From JBBRGK01 sp036741355 (lineage in GTDB: Bacteria; Chloroflexota; Dehalococcoidia; CAUJGQ01), in contig DAINSK010000003.1 in NCBI GenBank assembly GCA_036741355.1, positions 62,001 through 126,000 on the forward strand: 64,000 nt of DNA. Direction: 5' to 3'. Within the stretch, counting starts at the first letter, position 1, and each line of letters starts with the position of its first letter. Both the position numbers and the translations under genes were made by a program. This document shows positions 42,114 to 51,304 of the stretch, in pieces. The notes beneath the pieces are model-generated. The model saw nothing but the letters and a program-made list of their open reading frames with translations. It was not told the DNA's origin and did not search any database.

Positions 42114-43661
42114 CTACGAAACCGCCGTGCGAATCACGCTGTCGAGGCCGGAATACTCGTTCAGCGTTGCCGCGCGGTCGCGTTTCAGGCTCGTGACGAT
42201 CTCGTCGTACTCCTGGATCCGCCCCTGCGCTTCATAGCGACGTCGGGGCTGTAGCAGGTCTTCGTCCTCTGCCACGATACCCGGTACCGACATTGCGACC
42301 TGGTAACCGAAATCCGGATCCAGTGTCCACGAGATGGTTCCCTCGGCAATGCCCTTCACGACGGCCGAGGAGTGCGGGATCTTCACCTTCTTTGCCCGCG
42401 GATCGTTGTCGCCGCCGCCGATCCAGCCCGTGTTTAGCAGGAAGACTTCGATCGGATGCGATTTGAGCAATTCGAGGAATCGGTTCCCTTGCATCGAGTG
42501 CAGCAGGGGAAAAAATGGGTTGGTGCCGGGCACGCGCAGCGCCTTGCCCATCTCCTCTTTGCCGCCGGCGCTTGTGCCCTGCGTCTCGCCGAGCATGAAG
42601 TACGCCGCAGCCTGCTCCTGCGTCAGCTTCGCCACCGCGGGAATGATGTTGTCATTGCGATTGAGGATCAGGAAGCAGTCCACCCGTCCGAGCTTCGCGG
42701 GGTCGTATGCGTCGATGCTCTGCATCGGGAAGACAGCACGGCCGTTCTGGGTGTAGGAGGTGTCGAAGAAGTCGATCTTCTCGCCGGTTTGCGAGACATT
42801 TTCCAGATAAGCGTTCGGCTTCACCACCGCTCCGTAGATCGCCGGCTCGAAATTCGGATCGAGCGCAAAGGTCTTGGCGAAGCATCCGTCCTCGGTCGCA
42901 TAGACTTTGCCGCCCGGCATCAGCGCGACGAAGTCGTCCTGTACCGGCTTCGAATTATTTTGCCGCGTGAACGTCGTCGTAGTTTTGCCGGTGCCGGAGA
43001 GGCCGACGATCAAGACGACCTTCTCTTTGTCTCCCACCGGGATGACCTTGCATCCCGCGTGCAGCGCAAGCCCACCGCGGTCCTGCACGATCTTGTTCCA
43101 CATGCGCAGGCCGCCCTTCTTCGACTCGCCAAAGTAGTCGGAGTTGAGCACACGTGTAACGCCACCATCTAGGTCGACGGCGATCAAGCGGTCGTTGGAG
43201 TAGCCAGGGGCCTTGAGGTTCGGCGTGTAAATGATTGTGAGTGTTGGTTCGGAAGGGAGGTCATCCGTGTAGTAGAGATATTGCTGCATCCCGGCGATAT
43301 TCGCGTTTGCTTTCTCAATCACAAGCCGCGCTGCCACTCGGAAGTCCGGGTCGTTGCCGATCCAGCCGTCGATCACAACCATGTCCTGCTCGGCGATAAA
43401 TGCGTCCTGGTAGTCCGCTACTCGCTGCCCTTCCGCTCGGGTTATCGTCTGATCGGAGTGCTGTTCCGGGCGGTCCGTGACGATGTAGGTGCTGCGCGCG
43501 GAGCGCGAGTCCACTCGGACTTTGACGTTCAAGTTGCCAAATTCGGTACGTCTGGCGTTGGGCATCTGCGCCGTGAATGCGTGGAGCTCATCCTGGCTCG
43601 GGTTGCGGGCGGTAGACCTGGCATTGACTTCGTACGCCGGAGGGACCAGTCGCGCTACCAT
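42114..43661 (-). CDS. pckA: Phosphoenolpyruvate carboxykinase (ATP)
   Basis: 515 residues from ATG 43661 (MVARLVPPAYEV), with AGGGG 8 bases upstream. P-loop GLSGTGKTTTTF, LHAGCKVIPVGD, QDDFVALMPGG, TEDGCFAKTFALD, LLNTGWIGGG. Converts oxaloacetate plus ATP to PEP and CO2, the entry step of gluconeogenesis that feeds fbaB and glpX elsewhere in the window. The 237 bases between its 3' end and mnmE hold nothing I can assign. Confidence 0.96.
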   Translation of the reverse strand: MVARLVPPAYEVNARSTARNPSQDELHAFTAQMPNARRTEFGNLNVKVRVDSRSARSTYIVTDRPEQHSDQTITRAEGQRVADYQDAFIAEQDMVVIDGWIGNDPDFRVAARLVIEKANANIAGMQQYLYYTDDLPSEPTLTIIYTPNLKAPGYSNDRLIAVDLDGGVTRVLNSDYFGESKKGGLRMWNKIVQDRGGLALHAGCKVIPVGDKEKVVLIVGLSGTGKTTTTFTRQNNSKPVQDDFVALMPGGKVYATEDGCFAKTFALDPNFEPAIYGAVVKPNAYLENVSQTGEKIDFFDTSYTQNGRAVFPMQSIDAYDPAKLGRVDCFLILNRNDNIIPAVAKLTQEQAAAYFMLGETQGTSAGGKEEMGKALRVPGTNPFFPLLHSMQGNRFLELLKSHPIEVFLLNTGWIGGGDNDPRAKKVKIPHSSAVVKGIAEGTISWTLDPDFGYQVAMSVPGIVAEDEDLLQPRRRYEAQGRIQEYDEIVTSLKRDRAATLNEYSGLDSVIRTAVS

Positions 43662-43816
43662 CGAGTGAACCCCTTTGCAGTGATTGTTCCTCTTGTCACA
43701 TATCGTACACCGAAGTTCGGAACGGTCGTCATTGGAGTAATCCCCGCGACGTATAGAACCGGCGTATGGATTACGCCGTGCCTGCATGCTAGATTTCGAT
43801 ACAACGGAGGTCGTAA

Positions 43817-44146
43817 ATGGCGCTATCCGACGTTCGAGACCTCGTCATCGTCATCTGGGGCATTGTCTCCATCCTTCTGGTGCTCATCAGGCTCGCTATT
43901 TCCGGCGCCACCCTGTTTTTCGGCACCAAGGGGATGCGCGCCCTTCATCGCCTGACCAACGACAAGGTAAAGCCCGCCCTCGACAAGGCACTCGAGATCG
44001 CCCGAAAGATCGAGGAACGGACGGCGAAGCTGCCGGGCGCCCCGGGTTCGCTCGGGGGCCCCGCCGAGCTGGCGAGCGCCGTGAGCGACATCCGCTCCCT
44101 CGAGCCGCCGTTCCGCAGCCGCAAGAGGACGTGGAGACCGTTTTAG
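43817..44146 (+). CDS. Small single-span membrane protein
   Basis: 109 residues from ATG 43817. One N-terminal membrane helix (VIVIWGIVSILLVLIRLAIS), then a positively charged helix (VKPALDKALEIARKIEERTA) and a Gly/Pro linker. Resembles small DUF948-like membrane proteins. Function unknown. Confidence 0.65.
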   Translation: MALSDVRDLVIVIWGIVSILLVLIRLAISGATLFFGTKGMRALHRLTNDKVKPALDKALEIARKIEERTAKLPGAPGSLGGPAELASAVSDIRSLEPPFRSRKRTWRPF

Positions 44147-44349
44147 CGAGGCAGCAGGCGACGGCCGCGCAGGGCGATCTTCAGTGTGCGTCAACATTAT
44201 GCGGCGTTCAGTGTCGAGCGCCAGCGACTGGCGCCGCACGACCGCCGCGTGCGTAGGCCGCGCAAACGGTGACGCGCACCTGGCGATCTTCGGATTCGGG
44301 CAGCGCGGTATACTGGGGTCACACAGGCCGGCGCCGCGAGGTGGGTCAT

Positions 44350-45102
44350 ATGCCCGGGGACGAATGGCCCGGCCAGAACTGGTGCCCGGACCGTCCTGAC
44401 ATTCACGTAATCCTTGAGCGAGCCGAGATCGATGCTTGCGACCTGGTACCAATCGGCTCGAATTACGTCTTTGCGCTGCGCCTGACCGACGGCGAGGCCG
44501 GCGAAGGTCTGGCCATCTACAAGCCCGAGCGCGGTGAGGCTCCGCTGTGGGACTACCCGACCGGCGAGCTCTACAAGCGCGAACTGGCGACCTACCTGCT
44601 GAGCCTGGCGCTTGGCTGGCAAATCGTACCGCCCACAATAATCCGCGAAGGTCCGCACGGCGTTGGCATGGCGCAGCTCTTCATCGAACATGACCAGCGC
44701 AAAACGTTCTTTGAACTTCGTGACGCCCATGCCCAGGAGATGAGGCGCATCGCCCTGTTTGATGCGGTCGTGAACAACGGCGATCGGAAGGGCGGTCACT
44801 GCTTGTTGGGCGTGGACGGGCGCGTCTGGGGCATCGATCACGGCCTCACGTTTCACATCGAAAACAAGTTGCGTACCGTCATCTGGGACTACGCAGGCGA
44901 GGCACTTCCCGATGAGCTGTTGCCCGACCTGCGCCGGTTGCAGTCATGTCTTCACGGCGAAAATGAGCTGCTTCAGAAGCTGCGCCAATTCGTGTCGCGA
45001 CAAGAGGTCGGCGCGCTGCGGCAACGCCTCGCTCGCCTGATCCAGGATCCCCGCTTTCCCCAGACCGGCTACCGCCGTCCCGTTCCCTGGCCGCCGGTGT
45101 AG
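44350..45102 (+). CDS. SCO1664-family PI3K-like kinase-fold protein
   Basis: 250 residues from ATG 44350 (MPGDEWPGQNW), with GAGG upstream. AIYKPERGEAPLWDYP, KRELATYLLSLALGW, ALFDAVVNNGDRKGGHCL (catalytic N-x-DRKxxH) and GIDHGLTFHIENKLRTV (metal-binding D-H-G) are the atypical-kinase motifs of the SCO1664 family, common in Actinobacteria and Chloroflexota. Biological substrate unknown. Followed after 5 bases by a DUF1537 kinase. Confidence 0.85.
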   Translation: MPGDEWPGQNWCPDRPDIHVILERAEIDACDLVPIGSNYVFALRLTDGEAGEGLAIYKPERGEAPLWDYPTGELYKRELATYLLSLALGWQIVPPTIIREGPHGVGMAQLFIEHDQRKTFFELRDAHAQEMRRIALFDAVVNNGDRKGGHCLLGVDGRVWGIDHGLTFHIENKLRTVIWDYAGEALPDELLPDLRRLQSCLHGENELLQKLRQFVSRQEVGALRQRLARLIQDPRFPQTGYRRPVPWPPV

Positions 45103-45107
45103 AGAGC

Positions 45108-46376
45108 ATGACCTACGATGTGGTCGTCGCCGACGACCTCACAGGCGCGTCCGATACGGTGGTGCAGTTCCTCCCGTGCTCGGAGCGGGCGATCGTATTT
45201 CCCTCGCTGAAGGGGTTCGAACGCGCCGTGCGAGACGGCGAAATACCAGACGGCAGCGTGGCAATCGGCGTCAACACGGAGTCTCGTCACCTACCGCCCA
45301 GCGAGGCAGCGCGGAGAGTGCTGCGGGCGCACCGGGCCGCGCTGCGACTCGGCCCACGGCTCTTGTTTCAAAAGGTCGATTCAGCGATGCGCGGCAATCC
45401 CGGCGCCGAACTGGCGGCCTACCGGTGCGCCACCGCTTCACGAAACGTGGTCATGACACCGGCGTTTCTGCCGTCGCGGCGGACCGTTAAAGACGGCGTG
45501 CTCTTCGTAAACGGAGTTCCTTTGTCGCAGAGCGAGGTCGCGGCCGACCTGAGAACGCCCATGGACGATTCATCGGTCGCGATGATTCTGCGCCGGCAGA
45601 CCGATGTATGGATTAGCCATTTATCCGTGGCGGCCCTGTGCGGCTCCAAGATAGCCGCGCAGAACGCAATCGAGCGGGCTCCTGACGGGATCATCGTCGC
45701 CGACGCCGAGTGCCAGGAGCACCTCGAGTTGGTGGCGCGACTCGTGTTGTCGACAAAATTGGAACACTCGGTGTCGGGCTCCGCCGGGCTTGCGGGCAGT
45801 CTAAGCCGCCTTCTCCCGCCCATCCCTCCGGCAGCACGACAAGCCGTAGCCTCGCGTTGTCTGGCAACTCTGGTCATATTCGGCAGCCCGCACCCAGTTG
45901 CCGTCGCACAACTCCACTCCGCCGCGGCCTGTTTCGGCGCGATCGAAAGGCAGCCGGACGTCTTGGGGATGCCGCGAGGAATAGCTGCGCTGGCCAATCA
46001 GCTCGCAGTCGATCTCGCCGCCATCGGGATCGCAATGCTCACTGCGCCTGGCTTCTTAGCCAACGAACGGCTCGATCCATCCGCCGTAGCGGCCGCGCTT
46101 TCGAGAGTCGCCGTACATATGGTGAAACGAGGGCTGGCCGATGCACTGGTCGTATCGGGCGGCGACGTCGCGGCGGCGGTCTGCAAGGCGTTGGGAGTGG
46201 ATTGGATCGAGTTGAAAGAGCAGCTATACCCAGGAGCGCCACTGGGTCTCATCACTGGTGGCATCGGGAACGGCCTCACGCTGGTGACGAAAAGCGGTGC
46301 TCATGGCGACGAACAAGGGATAACGACGATCCTGACCGCGCTGAGAGACGCGCCGGCCAGCGTCGGCGAACACTGA
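45108..46376 (+). CDS. Four-carbon acid sugar kinase (DUF1537)
   Basis: 422 residues. N-terminal VVADDLTGASDTVVQF and LLFQKVDSAMRGNPGAEL are the sugar-binding signatures of the OtnK/DtnK family; the C-terminal nucleotide-binding domain has LVVSGGDVAAAVCKALG, PGAPLG and TKSGAHGDE. Phosphorylates a four-carbon acid sugar such as threonate or a keto derivative. The dehydrogenase and isomerase partners are not adjacent. Confidence 0.88.
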   Translation: MTYDVVVADDLTGASDTVVQFLPCSERAIVFPSLKGFERAVRDGEIPDGSVAIGVNTESRHLPPSEAARRVLRAHRAALRLGPRLLFQKVDSAMRGNPGAELAAYRCATASRNVVMTPAFLPSRRTVKDGVLFVNGVPLSQSEVAADLRTPMDDSSVAMILRRQTDVWISHLSVAALCGSKIAAQNAIERAPDGIIVADAECQEHLELVARLVLSTKLEHSVSGSAGLAGSLSRLLPPIPPAARQAVASRCLATLVIFGSPHPVAVAQLHSAAACFGAIERQPDVLGMPRGIAALANQLAVDLAAIGIAMLTAPGFLANERLDPSAVAAALSRVAVHMVKRGLADALVVSGGDVAAAVCKALGVDWIELKEQLYPGAPLGLITGGIGNGLTLVTKSGAHGDEQGITTILTALRDAPASVGEH

Positions 46377-46389
46377 GCGACCCGCGCTG

Positions 46390-47373
46390 CTACGCTTTAA
46401 GCCGCCCGAATCGCTTTAAAAGCTCCTTCGTACGGCGCACAAAATTGTAGGTGCGTGCGGTCCAAACAGGACCGGCCAGCCGCTCCAGGATGTCAACGGG
46501 AGTGTGGCGTACGCGCGCCCGCGGAACGATTTTGCCGAGAGCGGCAGGATCTCCGGCGACCACTGCCTGTTTCCACTCACGCAACGGCCGGCCCGGCGGC
46601 GCTTCGAAGCGCCGCAGTTGCTGCCAGCGTCCGTTTCGGTCTGTGTATACCGAGCCGCCGGCTTCTTGCACCAGCAGTACGCCGGCCGCCACGTCCCAAA
46701 TCTTCGGCGAAGCGAACAGCGCGTATTGCAAACCGCCTGAGGCGGCGAGCCCCAGTTCCACGGCGATGCTGCCGAGCGAGCGCGTCTCGCCGGGCGGCAT
46801 ACCCTGGGAAAGCCGAAAACGAAATCCATGGTGAAATCCCGCCGGCACGCCAGAAAGCCGGGCGCGGCCAGAAAGGTCGCGCTGCGGGAGCTGCCACTTG
46901 CGTTCGTCAATGCTCAATCCGCTTCCAACGCGAGCGTGCATCACGCACGGTCGTGCATCGGGGCCGAAGGTCGTATATAACGCAGCCACGACCGGCTCAC
47001 CCTGATAGAGAATGCCGATTGAGACGGCGAAGATCGGCAGTCCATTGGCGAAGTTAGCCGTTCCGTCAAGCGGGTCCACGACCCACAGATACGCGGAGCC
47101 GGCATCCGCGTCGGCGCCTTCTTCGCCGAGCACGCCGTGGCCCGGAAATCGGCACGCCACCTCCGCCCGGACGAAACGCTCGACCGCCTCGTCGGCATCG
47201 GTCACCGGGTCTTTGTCCCGCTTCGATTTGAAGCGGACGTCAAACGGTTCGACGAAATATCGGAGGAGTTCGCCGCCGGACCTGCGCGCAATGTCGACCG
47301 CCGCCGCTTCGATCGCCTCCAGGATGTCGGCCGTTGGCGGGATCTGACCGCAATGCGGGTCGGTCGGACTCAT
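46390..47373 (-). CDS. Inositol monophosphatase-family protein
   Basis: 327 residues from ATG 47373. Mg-phosphatase motifs FKSKRDKDPVTDADEAVE, GEEGADADAG, VVDPLDGTANFANGLP and WDVAAGVLLVQEAGG. About 60 residues longer than SuhB, with a C-terminal extension rich in Arg. Its ATG overlaps the stop of the 88-residue gene, so translation is coupled. Could be an inositol, histidinol or nucleotide bisphosphate phosphatase. Confidence 0.88.
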   Translation of the reverse strand: MSPTDPHCGQIPPTADILEAIEAAAVDIARRSGGELLRYFVEPFDVRFKSKRDKDPVTDADEAVERFVRAEVACRFPGHGVLGEEGADADAGSAYLWVVDPLDGTANFANGLPIFAVSIGILYQGEPVVAALYTTFGPDARPCVMHARVGSGLSIDERKWQLPQRDLSGRARLSGVPAGFHHGFRFRLSQGMPPGETRSLGSIAVELGLAASGGLQYALFASPKIWDVAAGVLLVQEAGGSVYTDRNGRWQQLRRFEAPPGRPLREWKQAVVAGDPAALGKIVPRARVRHTPVDILERLAGPVWTARTYNFVRRTKELLKRFGRLKA

Positions 47374-47639
47374 CAAAGCGTCTCGAACGGGTCGGGCTTA
47401 ACGAGCGCGATAAAGGCATACCGCTTGCTCGCCACCTGCTCCGTGATGACCACTCGGAGGTCCTCGTCGTGCAGCCGCAACTGGCAGACATCGCCGCGCT
47501 CGAGACGGCGTTCCGAATCGACCAGGCTGATCGTTCCTGTCCAGCGTCCCTGGCGAAAGCCGGCGTCACATCTGGCTGGCACATTCGTGCCGTCCGGAAT
47601 CAGGAAGTCAGCCGCCCCATTGAAATGCGTTGCTGGCAT
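47373..47639 (-). CDS. 88-residue hypothetical protein
   Basis: Start ATG 47639 overlaps the TGA of the MaoC-like gene, and its stop overlaps the phosphatase start, so it is a genuine middle cistron. Beta-rich sequence: RQGRWTGTISLVDSERRLER, GDVCQLRLHDEDLRVVITEQV, KRYAFIALVKPDP. No family recognised; possibly a small beta-barrel. Confidence 0.7.
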   Translation of the reverse strand: MPATHFNGAADFLIPDGTNVPARCDAGFRQGRWTGTISLVDSERRLERGDVCQLRLHDEDLRVVITEQVASKRYAFIALVKPDPFETL

Positions 47640-48535
47640 CAGGTTTTGGGGTGAACCTTGAAGATCGCCGTGTGTTGTACCTGCATTACCTGCCGACCAT
47701 GGTCGTCGATACAGAAAATATCAAGAACGGCGTAGTGATGCAGCCGGCGCTCGTAGACCTCGGCGAGCCGCCCATGGAAGGTGAACGTGCGACCGGCGAG
47801 CGCCGGACCGAGATAGCGGATCTGCGAACGCGTGTGGATCCACGGGCCGAAACTGTAGCTTTGCGTGAAGATGCGATTGCACTCGCTCAACAGCCAGCCA
47901 GGATGCATCAGCGGCGGGCCCCAGATCGATCTCTCTGTGAACAGACTATTGCTGCCGAAAACGTTCTGCGCGTAGTCGCGGGCGACCTGCGCCGTCGTCG
48001 GCGCCACGAGTCTCGCGAGCACCGTACCGACCGATGTCGTTTCGAGGCGCAGTTCCGGCCGCGGATCCGGCGGCGATCCCGGGTCGACATTGACATAATC
48101 GGGAACTTGGACGGGGCCCCGCGTAGGCTCGCTGGTTACCGTCGCGGTACCGGTCCCGCAGCGTTCGCCGGCCGAATTTTCGGTGCGGATGTCAAAAGCG
48201 ACCGCATCACCCGACTCGCCGCTGTTCACTTCCAGCACCGTCGCACGGGACACCGCCATTTGCTGCTCGTAGAGCGGCTGCACGAAGGCCACCGTGGCGG
48301 CGCCGGTCGTCAGCCAGCGTTCGCCGAGAGCTTCGGCCAACGGTGCAACCATGTACGCGTAAACGGTGACGCCGGGGACGAGGCCGCCGGCAAAGCCGTA
48401 TTTCTTTGCGACCTCGTCGTCGTGGATCTTGTTATCGGAGTGAAGCGACGCGTTATGGGCGGTGACGGTTGAGGACGGCAACTCGTCGCCGAGGATGAAA
48501 AGCGGCAGAGCCGGTAGTGTACGGATCGTCGTCAT
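47639..48535 (-). CDS. MaoC-like double-hotdog hydratase/dehydratase
   Basis: 298 residues from ATG 48535, with GGAG 7 bases upstream. Hydratase-like motif NKIHDDEVAKKYGFAGGLVPG carries the D-x4-H-like loop of MaoC proteins; the second half (WIHTRSQIRYLGPALAGRTF) is a second hotdog. Acts on an acyl-CoA or acyl-ACP. First of a three-gene unit with the 88-residue protein and the IMPase-family gene. Confidence 0.78.
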   Translation of the reverse strand: MTTIRTLPALPLFILGDELPSSTVTAHNASLHSDNKIHDDEVAKKYGFAGGLVPGVTVYAYMVAPLAEALGERWLTTGAATVAFVQPLYEQQMAVSRATVLEVNSGESGDAVAFDIRTENSAGERCGTGTATVTSEPTRGPVQVPDYVNVDPGSPPDPRPELRLETTSVGTVLARLVAPTTAQVARDYAQNVFGSNSLFTERSIWGPPLMHPGWLLSECNRIFTQSYSFGPWIHTRSQIRYLGPALAGRTFTFHGRLAEVYERRLHHYAVLDIFCIDDHGRQVMQVQHTAIFKVHPKT

Positions 48536-48604
48536 CACGGCGCTCCAGTCTGAATGTGCACCCAGCGGCGCCGTTGTCAGTGTACGCCGGACAGCCACAT
48601 ACAA

Positions 48605-48790
48605 TCAGCGCTGGAGTGTCAGAGCAGCCTCTGGGTGCGGCTCGGTTTCCGCCGCCAGCCCGGTATCGACGATCTGTGATATATCCAGAGCCTCGTCGAT
48701 CTCCTCCGCCATCCAGCGCCCGGTCGCCCGAAACCGGCTCTGTTCAGCCGCCCGATGCGCCAGCCGTTTCGGCTCCCGTTCCCGTGACAC
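48605..48790 (-). CDS. Small hypothetical protein
   Basis: About 61 residues from GTG near 48790 (VSREREPKRLAHRAAEQSRF), with AGGGGG about 8 bases before it; the tail is acidic (MAEEIDEALDISQIVDTGLA). The same frame is open to 48883. Could be a real small gene or chance; no family seen. Confidence 0.35.
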   Translation of the reverse strand: MSREREPKRLAHRAAEQSRFRATGRWMAEEIDEALDISQIVDTGLAAETEPHPEAALTLQR

Positions 48791-48922
48791 GATTCCGCCC
48801 CCTAGCCGCACTGATGTTCTGTCAATTGATAGTAATAACGGCAAATCGGGACATAAGTTAATAGCAAAACAGTAATCAAGCACAAAAATTGTTGTGAGCT
48901 GTCAACTCTTGTTCGACCGGTT

Positions 48923-49513
48923 CTATGAATGACCGTGGGCGTGAGCCGAGAGCACCGCGCGGGTGGTGTCCCAGCTATGGGCACGTCCCGGATTCGGACG
49001 GCCCGGCGAATTGCCGAGCACGATGATCTCTGCATGCATCGATTCAGGCGTCAGTTCAAGCAGACCGACGGTGCCCAGTCGCGTCTCTTTGTGGTGGGGC
49101 AAGATGGGACTGCCGGAGTTCACCAGGACCATCCCGTGGCCGTGACGGATGCGCTCGAAGTGCGTGTGGCCGGCGATCATGACATCGACAGGCCGGTCGA
49201 AGTGCTTGTCATGAACGGCATCAAGGGGTCGTGTCTCCGGTACGAGGCTGTGCCGCATACCGATTCGCCAGCCCCCGACCTCAAGGTATTGGACCGGCGC
49301 CAGGCGTGGATCGCTAAAGTTGTCGTTGTTTCCCAGCGCGGCGATGACCGGCGCGAACTGTTCCAGCCAGTCGAGAATACTGGGCGCGGTAATGTCGCCC
49401 GCGTGGAGGATCATGCCCACCGACTGAAAGAAAGCGGCGCACTCCGGTCCCAGTTCGCCGAGGTGCCGGTGGAGCGCGGGCAGGTGTGTGTCGGTGACAA
49501 GGCCGAGGCGCAT
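48923..49513 (-). CDS. Metallophosphoesterase, YfcE/MJ0936 type
   Basis: 196 residues from ATG 49513. Metal ligands in order: VTDTHLP (DxH), ILHAGDIT (GD), ALGNNDN (GNxD), IAGHTHFERI (GHTH) and NSGSP. Calcineurin-like phosphodiesterase probably acting on small phosphodiesters. Confidence 0.92.
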   Translation of the reverse strand: MRLGLVTDTHLPALHRHLGELGPECAAFFQSVGMILHAGDITAPSILDWLEQFAPVIAALGNNDNFSDPRLAPVQYLEVGGWRIGMRHSLVPETRPLDAVHDKHFDRPVDVMIAGHTHFERIRHGHGMVLVNSGSPILPHHKETRLGTVGLLELTPESMHAEIIVLGNSPGRPNPGRAHSWDTTRAVLSAHAHGHS

Positions 49514-49641
49514 GTGGGGCTGCCCGAATCCGCGATTGCGGCGTGGGGAAACCGAAAAATATACAGGATGCCGGTTTCGCCCGCGTGCTAGTGACGGTAG
49601 CATAGAGCCGCGGTTCGCGCAGTTGGGCCAAGGAGCAAGCA

Positions 49642-50841
49642 ATGGCGGCAGCATCAGGTCAGCGCCGTGACGCGGCAATTGTGGGTATCTACGAGTACCC
49701 GCTGCGGAAGGTCGACGGTATTACCGCGTTGGAGATCAAGGCAGAGAGCGCCCGCAACGCTCTGGACGATGCCGGGCTGAAGTGGGGCGATGTTGACGGG
49801 GTCTACGACGCCGGCGACGGCGGGCCGAGCGGCAGCGGCCTGGGCATCGCCGACTACTTCGGATTCCACCCATCTGTGATTGACACTACGTCGGTAGGCG
49901 GCAGCTCCTACGAATTCCAGGCGTCGCACGCGCTGCGCGACATCGCCGCCGGCAAGTGCAAGGTCGCGCTTCTCACCTACGGCTCGACGGCGCATAGCGA
50001 CGCACGCGCGATCGGCACAGGCGGCCGCGTGAGCCCATCGCCCAGCCCGACGGGAAATATGGAAGATTCCTGGGGCATGACGCTGATCGCCAACTACGCG
50101 ATGGTTGCCCAGCGGCACATGTATGAATACGGGACCAAGCCGCAGCAGCTTGCGGAGATTTCGGTTGCGACGCGCGCCCACGCCGTTCGTAATCCCCAGG
50201 CCGTCCGCGCGATGGAGGACCTGGGATTCGTCGGTACCGGCGAAGTGTCGGTCGAAGACGTGCTCGACTCGCGCATGATCGCCGACCCTCTGCACCTGCT
50301 CGAATGTTGCATGGTGTCAGACGGCGGCGGTGCGGTCGTGATCGCCTCTGCCGGCGTAGCCCGCAGCGCAAAAAGGAAACCCGTCTGGCTCATCGGTTCC
50401 GCCGAAGCGACGCGCTACGTCACGAACGACAGCGACATCACCCGCAGTGCCGCCGAGCAGTCCGGTCCGGTGGCGTTCGGGCAGGCCGGCGTGCGGCCGG
50501 ACGAGATCGACATCGCTATGATTTACGACTCGTTTACGATTACTGTGTTGACGATCCTCGAAGACCTGGGCTTCTGCAAGAAAGGCGAAGGCGGATCGTT
50601 TGTCGAAAACGGCCGCTTACGGTGGGACAAGGGGTCGCTGGCACTCAATACTGACGGCGGTGGTCTGTCGTCGAATCATCCCGGGATGCGCGGCATCTTC
50701 TTGTTGATCGAAGCAGCCAGACAGCTCCGTGGTGAGTCGACTTCGCAGGTCAAGGACGCGCGGCTGGCCGTCGCTCACGGCAACGGCGGCATGCTCGGCT
50801 CCCGACACAGCGGCGGCACCATCATCCTCGCCCGCGACTAG
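49642..50841 (+). CDS. Thiolase-family protein (non-condensing type)
   Basis: 399 residues. Thiolase fold: AAIVGIYEYPLRKVDGIT, ALEIKAESARNALDDAGL, VGGSSYEFQASHALRDIAAG, AYDSFT-like FTITVL region, and C-terminal GGGLSSNHPGMRG and AVAHGNGGMLGSRHSGG. The usual nucleophilic cysteine position around VGGSS has serine, as in lipid-transfer/acetyl-CoA acetyltransferase relatives that need a DUF35 partner. The next gene is exactly such a DUF35 protein. Confidence 0.86.
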   Translation: MAAASGQRRDAAIVGIYEYPLRKVDGITALEIKAESARNALDDAGLKWGDVDGVYDAGDGGPSGSGLGIADYFGFHPSVIDTTSVGGSSYEFQASHALRDIAAGKCKVALLTYGSTAHSDARAIGTGGRVSPSPSPTGNMEDSWGMTLIANYAMVAQRHMYEYGTKPQQLAEISVATRAHAVRNPQAVRAMEDLGFVGTGEVSVEDVLDSRMIADPLHLLECCMVSDGGGAVVIASAGVARSAKRKPVWLIGSAEATRYVTNDSDITRSAAEQSGPVAFGQAGVRPDEIDIAMIYDSFTITVLTILEDLGFCKKGEGGSFVENGRLRWDKGSLALNTDGGGLSSNHPGMRGIFLLIEAARQLRGESTSQVKDARLAVAHGNGGMLGSRHSGGTIILARD

Positions 50842-50876
50842 CACGCACTTCAGAAAACAACCGCAAGGATACACCC

Positions 50877-51299
50877 ATGACAACGCAGGCCATCCGCCCC
50901 CAGCCCAAATTTCCCGAGCCGGATACCGACCGGTTCTGGAAAGCGACGCGTGAGCACCGATTGACTTACCCAAAATGCAACGACTGCGGCACGATCGTGT
51001 TCTATCCGCGCCGCCACTGTACGAGTTGCGGATCGCAGTCGTTGAGCTGGCACGACTCAAACGGCGAGGGCACCATCTACACCTATAGCGTCGTGCGCCA
51101 GAACCGCCATCCGGCGTTCAAAGACCTCGGAGCCTACGCGGTGGCGTACGTCGACCTCGACGAAGGTTTTCGGATCATGACCAACATTACCGGCGTCGCC
51201 GACCCGACGAAAGAGATCAGCGTCGGGCAGCGCGTGAAGGTAAAGTGGGAAGACCAGCCCGGCGGCGAAGTCTCGTTACCGATGTTTGTCCCCGCGTGA
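50877..51299 (+). CDS. DUF35 OB-fold acyl-CoA-associated protein
   Basis: 140 residues. N-terminal rubredoxin-like zinc ribbon YPKCNDCG and RRHCTSCGSQ, then OB fold GTIYTYSVVRQNRHPAF and VDLDEGFRIMTNI. DUF35 proteins form complexes with thiolase partners and help bind acyl-CoA. Immediately downstream of the thiolase, 35 bases apart. Confidence 0.92.
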   Translation: MTTQAIRPQPKFPEPDTDRFWKATREHRLTYPKCNDCGTIVFYPRRHCTSCGSQSLSWHDSNGEGTIYTYSVVRQNRHPAFKDLGAYAVAYVDLDEGFRIMTNITGVADPTKEISVGQRVKVKWEDQPGGEVSLPMFVPA

Positions 51300-51304
51300 C
51301 CGGT

